In this document: positions 59,401 to 64,000 of the stretch, one piece after another
Layout: each line of letters starts with the position of its first letter
Numbering within the stretch: the first letter of the stretch is position 1
From: Chamaecyparis obtusa
Taxonomy: Eukaryota > Streptophyta > Pinopsida > Cupressales > Cupressaceae
NCBI GenBank assembly: GCA_027943335.1
Contig: BSBK01007037.1
Coordinates: forward strand, 1,556,501-1,620,500
Length of the DNA stretch: 64,000 nucleotides
Direction of reading: 5' to 3'
Program-made: the position numbers and the translations under genes
Notes under the pieces: model-generated
The model's database searches: none
What the model saw: the letters and a program-made list of their open reading frames with translations, nothing else
Told to the model about the DNA's origin: nothing

Positions 59401-60030
59401 GATAATTCAGATATTGTAGAGGTATTTTGTGATAATTCTTCATGTCCCTGTGCTTCCTTATTTGAATTACCTCTTACTGAATTGAAGTATATGATGTTTT
59501 AGTGATAACTTAGGGTTCCTGATCCCTCTTACTTTCTATAATTGTGTGTGTTATTATGTTTGATCTGATTTAGATGTTTTTGTGGGTATACCTCAGCCCC
59601 CTAACAGTCTTGTCTCAATCCTACACCGAGTTGCAGAAGTGAATGTCTGCTTGCAGGTCATAAGTTGTGTCTTATTTTCAGGCCCTCCTATGAAACACTT
59701 ATGCAAGCCTATTCAGTAAGTTGTGACCTACTAGACCTAAGCCTTTCATTGATTCCATTCCTTTATACTGAGATCCAAACCCTAATTTCAGTGTATCACC
59801 TAGTAGGTAGTTTGCTTTCAGTCATTTCCCTTTACAAGCATTCCTTCTATCCCTTTCCCTCAAAAGTTTTACTTTTCCATGTCTAGAAGCAAATTAAGAT
59901 GATTATCCAAGAGGAACCAGCCTAAAACTTGGAGGTCTCATCTTAGTTAGCATAGGTCCCACAACCTGGAGATGATTCCCATGTTATACTAGGTTATCAA
60001 GACTACGAGAGCTTGAGACAAGGGTGCAAA
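56409..60030. other. No gene seen; retroelement ends and probable 5' LTR
   Basis: 56940-56960 has AAGGAGGGGGCATACA, a possible polypurine tract of the preceding element. 57000-57150 contains a repeated phrase, AGTTGCTAAATCYTRAAGAG (about 57050 and 57122). 57480-58900 is GC-richer, with repeated CGGTGA/GTCGC motifs and CCACTGGTCCAC-like segments, and probably belongs to the LTR of the gypsy element that follows. Short ORFs at 57826-58295 have no support. Confidence 0.4.
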
Positions 60031-60046
60031 CTTAGTGTATAAGAAT

Positions 60047-60224
60047 TCTGGCATGCCCGGTGGGACTAGTAAAAGATCATATTAATGTTCAAAGGTGTTC
60101 CTGTTGGTTCATCTGCAAAAGGATCAAGGAAGTTCAATACACAAGGACTATCAGTAGAGGCTTAAGCTCAAGGATTCCCCACCTCGGTGCTAGTGTATAA
60201 AAATTCTGGCACGCTTGGTGGGAC
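60047..60224 (+). promoter_or_regulatory. Duplicated primer-site-like motif
   Basis: TCTGGCATGCCCGGTGGGAC at 60047-60066 recurs as TCTGGCACGCTTGGTGGGAC at 60205-60224, each preceded by TAGTGTATAARAAT. A 158-bp step separates them, so the LTR edge and primer site appear duplicated. Which copy was functional is unclear. Confidence 0.6.
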
Positions 60225-60362
60225 TATAAAAGTTCATTGTTTGAAGATTATGTTATCTCTGATATACAGATTGCATGATACAGGCTTTTAGAAGTTGTTC
60301 TATCAAGTATATTTGGTGACTCCACTAATTTCAAAGATCCAGGCTAACCTTGTTCAAGGTTT

Positions 60363-61290
60363 ATGAGAAAGATTGAGACTAGGAGCTCAAGGCCCACTAA
60401 ATTTTCAGAGTTGCCCTCAAGAAGAAGTCACAAAGGCAGGTCAACTCAAAGGACATCCCCTACAAGAAGAGTTCAATCAACACCCCCTAATACCTTAGAG
60501 AGGAGATCTTCTTCTTTTCATTCCAGAAGAAGAGGCAGATCTCTAACCAGAGATCTAGAAGAAGATTCAAGTCCAGCAGCAAATACAGCTCATATAGCTG
60601 TTAATCTTCATATTCCAACTCCTGCAATGGCTAGACAATTTGCCTTTGCACCTTTCAACCAAGGGAGTCCATTATCCTTTGCTCAACATCATGATGTGCC
60701 CTTGGTGGCACTTAAGAGTATACTTGATTTCACTGGTGAAGGGCAGACAACTGCTTTTGAACACATAAGAGATGTGACCACCATCTGCAGCATACACAAC
60801 ATAACCCAAGAGGATGTGGCCACAAAATTATTAGCAGCCTCTCTAAAAGGTAAGGCTCTTGAATGGTTTAGAACTGTAACTGTTGGTTCTATTACTTCAT
60901 GGGATGAGTTAGGGGATGAATTAAGTAAGCATTTTGAGGATAAATCAAACAACTTGTCTCTAGTTGAGCAGTCGACAACTATTAAAAGAGACCCTCAAGA
61001 GCAAACGATAGATTACAATAGTAGGTTCCTCAAAACATGGAATAGAATTCCAGTATCAATAAGACCATCAGCTGACCATGCTTTTCTATATTACTTACAA
61101 AGTTTGAATGGTCAGATTTCTATCATGATCTAGTCTATGGGTGGTACTTCCTTACCCCAGGCTTTTGACATAGCTTTCAAGGCTGAAAATTGTTTGATTC
61201 AAGCAGGCATGATTGCTAGAAGACCACCAATGCCCATTTTTCCTAGCCTTCAACCCATTGCACTTGCCCAAGTACCCCTATTCCCACCAT
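60363..61290 (+). pseudogene. Gypsy gag (capsid)
   Basis: The ATG at 60363 opens a frame with a basic, Arg/Ser-rich N-terminus (PSRRSHKGRSTQRTSP). A retrotrans_gag region follows at about 60700-61130: VALKSILDFTGEGQTTAFEH, KLLAASLKGKALEWFRTV, TSWDELGDELSKHF and QTIDYNSRFLKTWNRIP. A TAG at 61132 is followed in the same frame by GGTSLPQAFDIAFKAENCL; a frame change near 61290 leads into the downstream frame. The capsid would assemble the RNA particle. Confidence 0.88.
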
Positions 61291-62893
61291 ATTAGCACCT
61301 CAGGCTAGTACCAGTGGTCAGGAACTAACAACTAGTTTCTCTCAAGAGCTGTAAGAGATAAAGAATAGCGAACAAAGCAGTCAGCAAGAAATGACAAACT
61401 TGTTGCAGACCTTAACTAAGGAGGTCACAAATTTAAAGAAACAAGGTCAATGAATTAGACCACCATTTCAGACACAAGGCCAAGGTCCTAATCAGAAATA
61501 TTAGAATCAAGAACAACCTTATCAACAAAATAGGCCATCATACCAAGGAGGGTATCAAGGAAAAAGATAAAGTTTTAATCAGAGACCATTCCAACCATAT
61601 AACCCTGCACCTCTGAGTTCTGCAAATCCAGTGAGGGATATGGTTCCTAGTCAAAATAATATGGCTATGGAGAATGAATGGTGCTTTCCTTGTAATCAGC
61701 CTCATAATCAGGCTACATGTTCAAATGGATGGATGAACCAATCTCTAATGGTTCAGAATGCCTCACAAGCTCAATCACAGGCTTCATCTAGTGGGTCAGT
61801 TCCTCAACAAGAATCACAAGAGAATGAGACTACTCTCTTTAATTGGGAGCAGCTAGACTTCAATGGATTCAATGATGAAGTTGCCTTTGTTGCCTATACA
61901 AGAGCAAAAAGGAAAGCTCAAGACATGGAGAGAGAAGATTCTAATGCGAAAGCCACTACATCTATAGAGCCACTGCAGCAAGCCACTCCCATCACACCTA
62001 AGGAGGTTCCTGTCGTCACAAGCAAAAAGGTTTAGACTTTCAAAGGAGTAGAGCCTATCATGCCAAAGACACAACAAAGAGTACACACCGTGGTACCTTT
62101 TAGCATTGTAGACAACATGAAGAAGGTGAATGTCACCATGTCCATGTGGGACTCTTTGGCTCTTCTAGGATAGCCTGAAATTTTGAAGAAAGCTATGACA
62201 GAGGTAGCAACTCCTCAACCTGCAAAAGAAGTTGTAAAGCCAATGTTGGTTAATACTAATCAAGAAAAGGAGGCTCCAAGTAGCAACTCCAAAGGCAATG
62301 CCACACAAGGTAGGAATTCAAAGCCACCTCCCTTTTATGTATCTTTAATCATTGGAAAATCTTTAGTACATAATTGTATGGTGGATAGTGGAGCTACTAT
62401 CACTGTAATGCCTAGGAAAGTAGCTGACCAATTAGGACTGAAATATGAGCCCTTCCAAAAAAAGGTTACACAACTTGATGGATCCTCAATCAATACTATA
62501 GGTGTGGCCAAGGATACCAGTCTAATCCTTCATGCTAGTCCTAATTTCTCCATCATCCTTGATATATTTATCATAGATCTCACTGCATTATTTTCTATAT
62601 GTCTTTCAAGGGAGTTTACAGCCAAGATAGGAGACTACCTATCTTCTGACTGGTCTCACATGTTATTTCATACAAGGTATGGGACCAAGGTCACCATTAA
62701 GTCAGAACCATTAGCAGCACACCATATAGAACCATATGTGTCCAATACCATCAATGTAAACTGCCCTATATTTGATGACAGTGACTTCCAAACCATTAGT
62801 GAAGCAAGCACAAAGATAGAGAGTATCCCTGATATTCTTCTAGATGAAAAAGCTTCAGAGGCCCAAGAAAGTCTTGTTTGGGATTTTGGTTAG
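61291..62893 (+). pseudogene. Gypsy nucleocapsid-linker and aspartic protease
   Basis: A single frame with stops near 61350 (TAA), 61452 (TGA), 61501 (TAG), 61569 (TAA), 62033 (TAG) and 62172 (TAG). The linker is Gln-rich (GGYQGK, NRPSYQ), then has a Cys/His pair group, CFPCNQPHNQATC, at about 61680-61725. The protease is at about 62330-62660: FYVSLIIGKSLVHNCMVDSG with catalytic D-S-G-A, then GLKYEPF, DIFIIDLTALFSICLSREFT and LSSDWSHM. Five of the six stops are explained by a single C-to-T change from CAA, CAG or CGA. Confidence 0.85.
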
Positions 62894-62902
62894 GGAAGTT
62901 AT

Positions 62903-63454
62903 TTGATACAAGAAAGTGGAGTTATAAAGCCAAGCCTTCTCAAAGAAGACACTGATTTAGAAGATCAGAATAATCAGGTTTGGGAACTATTTTTTGATGG
63001 AGCTAGAAGTAGACATGGTTCTGGTGGTGGTGCTATGCTAGTGTCCCCAAAAGGAGAAAGGTATTATACTACCTTTAGATTCAATTTCTCTTGCACTAGC
63101 AATACTGCAGAGTATGAAAGCCTAGTCAATGGACTAGAGTGGGCAAGGAAAAAAGGGCTTAAGGCCTTAAAAGTTTATGGTGACAGTGAATTAGTTGTTA
63201 GCCAAGTAAGAGGGATAAGTGCAACCAAGAATGACACCTTGAGAGCATACAAGCATAGAGTTTGGGATGCAATTGAATATTTTTGTGCTTTCAATATTGT
63301 TGCTATCCCTAGGAAGCTAAACCAAAATGCAGATAGATTAGCTGTTGTTGGATCTCAGTATGATATTCCAAATAACATTTCAAAAGAAGTAGATCAACAG
63401 CATATCAAAGTGATTGTCAAACCATCTATTCCTGATAATGATGTCAATTGGTAG
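62903..63454 (+). pseudogene. RNase H domain placed between protease and RT
   Basis: Same frame as the protease, after one TAG. RNase H motifs are complete: VWELFFDGARSRHGSGGGAM (first Asp), CTSNTAEYESLVNGLEWARK (Glu), KVYGDSELVVSQVRG (Asp) and RKLNQNADRLAVVGS (last Asp). This matches the plant-type (archaeal-like) RNase H found in Tat elements as an additional RNase H. In the textbook gypsy order RNase H follows RT; here it precedes it. A TAG at 63452 is followed by open frame into the RT. Whether a second RNase H lies after RT cannot be seen. Confidence 0.88.
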
Positions 63455-64000
63455 GTGTTTGACAATGATGAACAAATTCTACAGTTCTTGTTTGAAGAAG
63501 ATGCCTTTTCAAAACATAATCAAGACAGGCTATCACAAAATTATGGTGATCAAGTGATACAACTAAAGTCCAATAAGATGCCTAGAGGTCTTGTCACCTT
63601 AGTGACTGTCTTCAACAAGGATGATGAAGTTAAGAAGAATAAAGTTGCCCTGGTAGTTCAACAAGAATATTGTGTTGAATTAGAGTTAGAACTAGGTAAG
63701 AGCTTACAATTTGGAAAAGTGAACACTGAATTGGAAAAGCAAGCTTATACCCAATTATTCAAAGAATTCAGTGATGTTTTTGCATGGAGGTATGAAGACC
63801 TCAAAGGTTTTGATCCAGCCCTTGCCCAGCACACTATTGAATTAGAACCTAATGCCAAACCAGTGAGGCAGAAGCAAAGGCCTGTTAATCCTAAGCTTGA
63901 GCCACTTATGCATAAAGAAGTACTCAAACTAATAGAAAGTGGTATCATCTACCCCATTAAGCATACTAGTTGGGTTTCCAACCTTGTTCCTGTCAGGAAG
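63455..64000 (+). pseudogene. Reverse transcriptase N-terminus (partial)
   Basis: Open frame from the TAG at 63452 to the window edge, same frame as RNase H. A linker (VFDNDEQILQFLFEEDAFSK) leads to the RT entry: YTQLFKEFSDVFAWRYEDLK, HTIELEPNAKPVRQKQRPVN, LKLIESGIIYPIKHTSWVSN and LVPVRK. These are the conserved start of gypsy RT before the palm motifs. The YxDD box and everything after lie outside the window. It is listed as a pseudogene because upstream stops break the polyprotein, although this part itself is open. Confidence 0.85.

Larger units (their letters stand above)
60031..64000 (+). mobile_element. Tat-like Ty3/gypsy element, continues past right edge
   Basis: Primer-site-like TCTGGCATGCCCGGTGGGAC at 60047-60066 is followed by gag, protease, RNase H and the start of RT, all on the plus strand. 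The RNase H between protease and RT and the gag/protease style place it near the Tat group of plant gypsy elements. The 5' LTR probably lies in 57.3-60.0 kb; the 3' part is outside the window. Confidence 0.8.

Overview
This is repeat-dominated nuclear DNA of a land plant. Every coding trace I can recognise belongs to a transposable element. I see no host gene, rRNA, tRNA or organellar gene. The mix (an L1-type LINE with the plant DUF4283 ORF1, a CACTA/En-Spm element, hAT pieces, Tat-like Ty3/gypsy elements, gag-only LTR elements, solo LTRs) and the deep nesting suggest a very large plant genome. A gymnosperm such as a conifer is my best guess, but that is inference.

Layout. 1-2.6 kb: a 75-bp palindromic tandem array, a decayed retroelement protease and a 130-bp-arm inverted repeat. 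About 4.0-36.8 kb: one decayed minus-strand CACTA element. It carries TNP2 transposase (35.2-36.7 and 16.4-18.9 kb), a SET-domain reading frame (14.8-15.5 kb) and a TNPA-like gene (12.6-14.7 and 4.0-4.5 kb). Two insertions split it. The first is an 8.1-kb LINE (4547-12630, 11-bp target-site duplication) with ORF1, ORF2 and an unexpected third ORF. The second is a gag-only LTR element (18879-35177, duplication AATGA), which is itself split by a gypsy element (21558-33065, duplication TTCTC).

38-43 kb: a fold-back repeat cluster, then a 3.95-kb gag-only gypsy element (39115-43064, duplication TGTAA). 45.6-49.2 kb: a hAT transposase split by a solo LTR (46094-48789, duplication TGTTG) of the same family as the 21.6-33 kb gypsy; that solo LTR holds a 5'-truncated LINE. 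51-56.4 kb: a plus-strand retroelement frame with protease, G-patch and a CxxH/HxxxxC finger, split by another solo LTR (54068-55112, duplication CTATG). 60-64 kb: a plus-strand Tat-like gypsy element running off the right edge, with the order gag, protease, RNase H, reverse transcriptase.

The order of events can be read from the nesting. The CACTA element came first, then the LINE and the gag-only LTR element, then the gypsy inside the latter. Most premature stops I inspected in the LINE and the right-hand gypsy can be explained by C-to-T (or G-to-A) transitions, as expected from decay of methylated, silenced DNA. The parts that most deserve a second look are the third ORF of the LINE, the SET domain carried by the CACTA element, the helical C-terminal extension of the gag-only LTR element, and the RNase H placed before RT.
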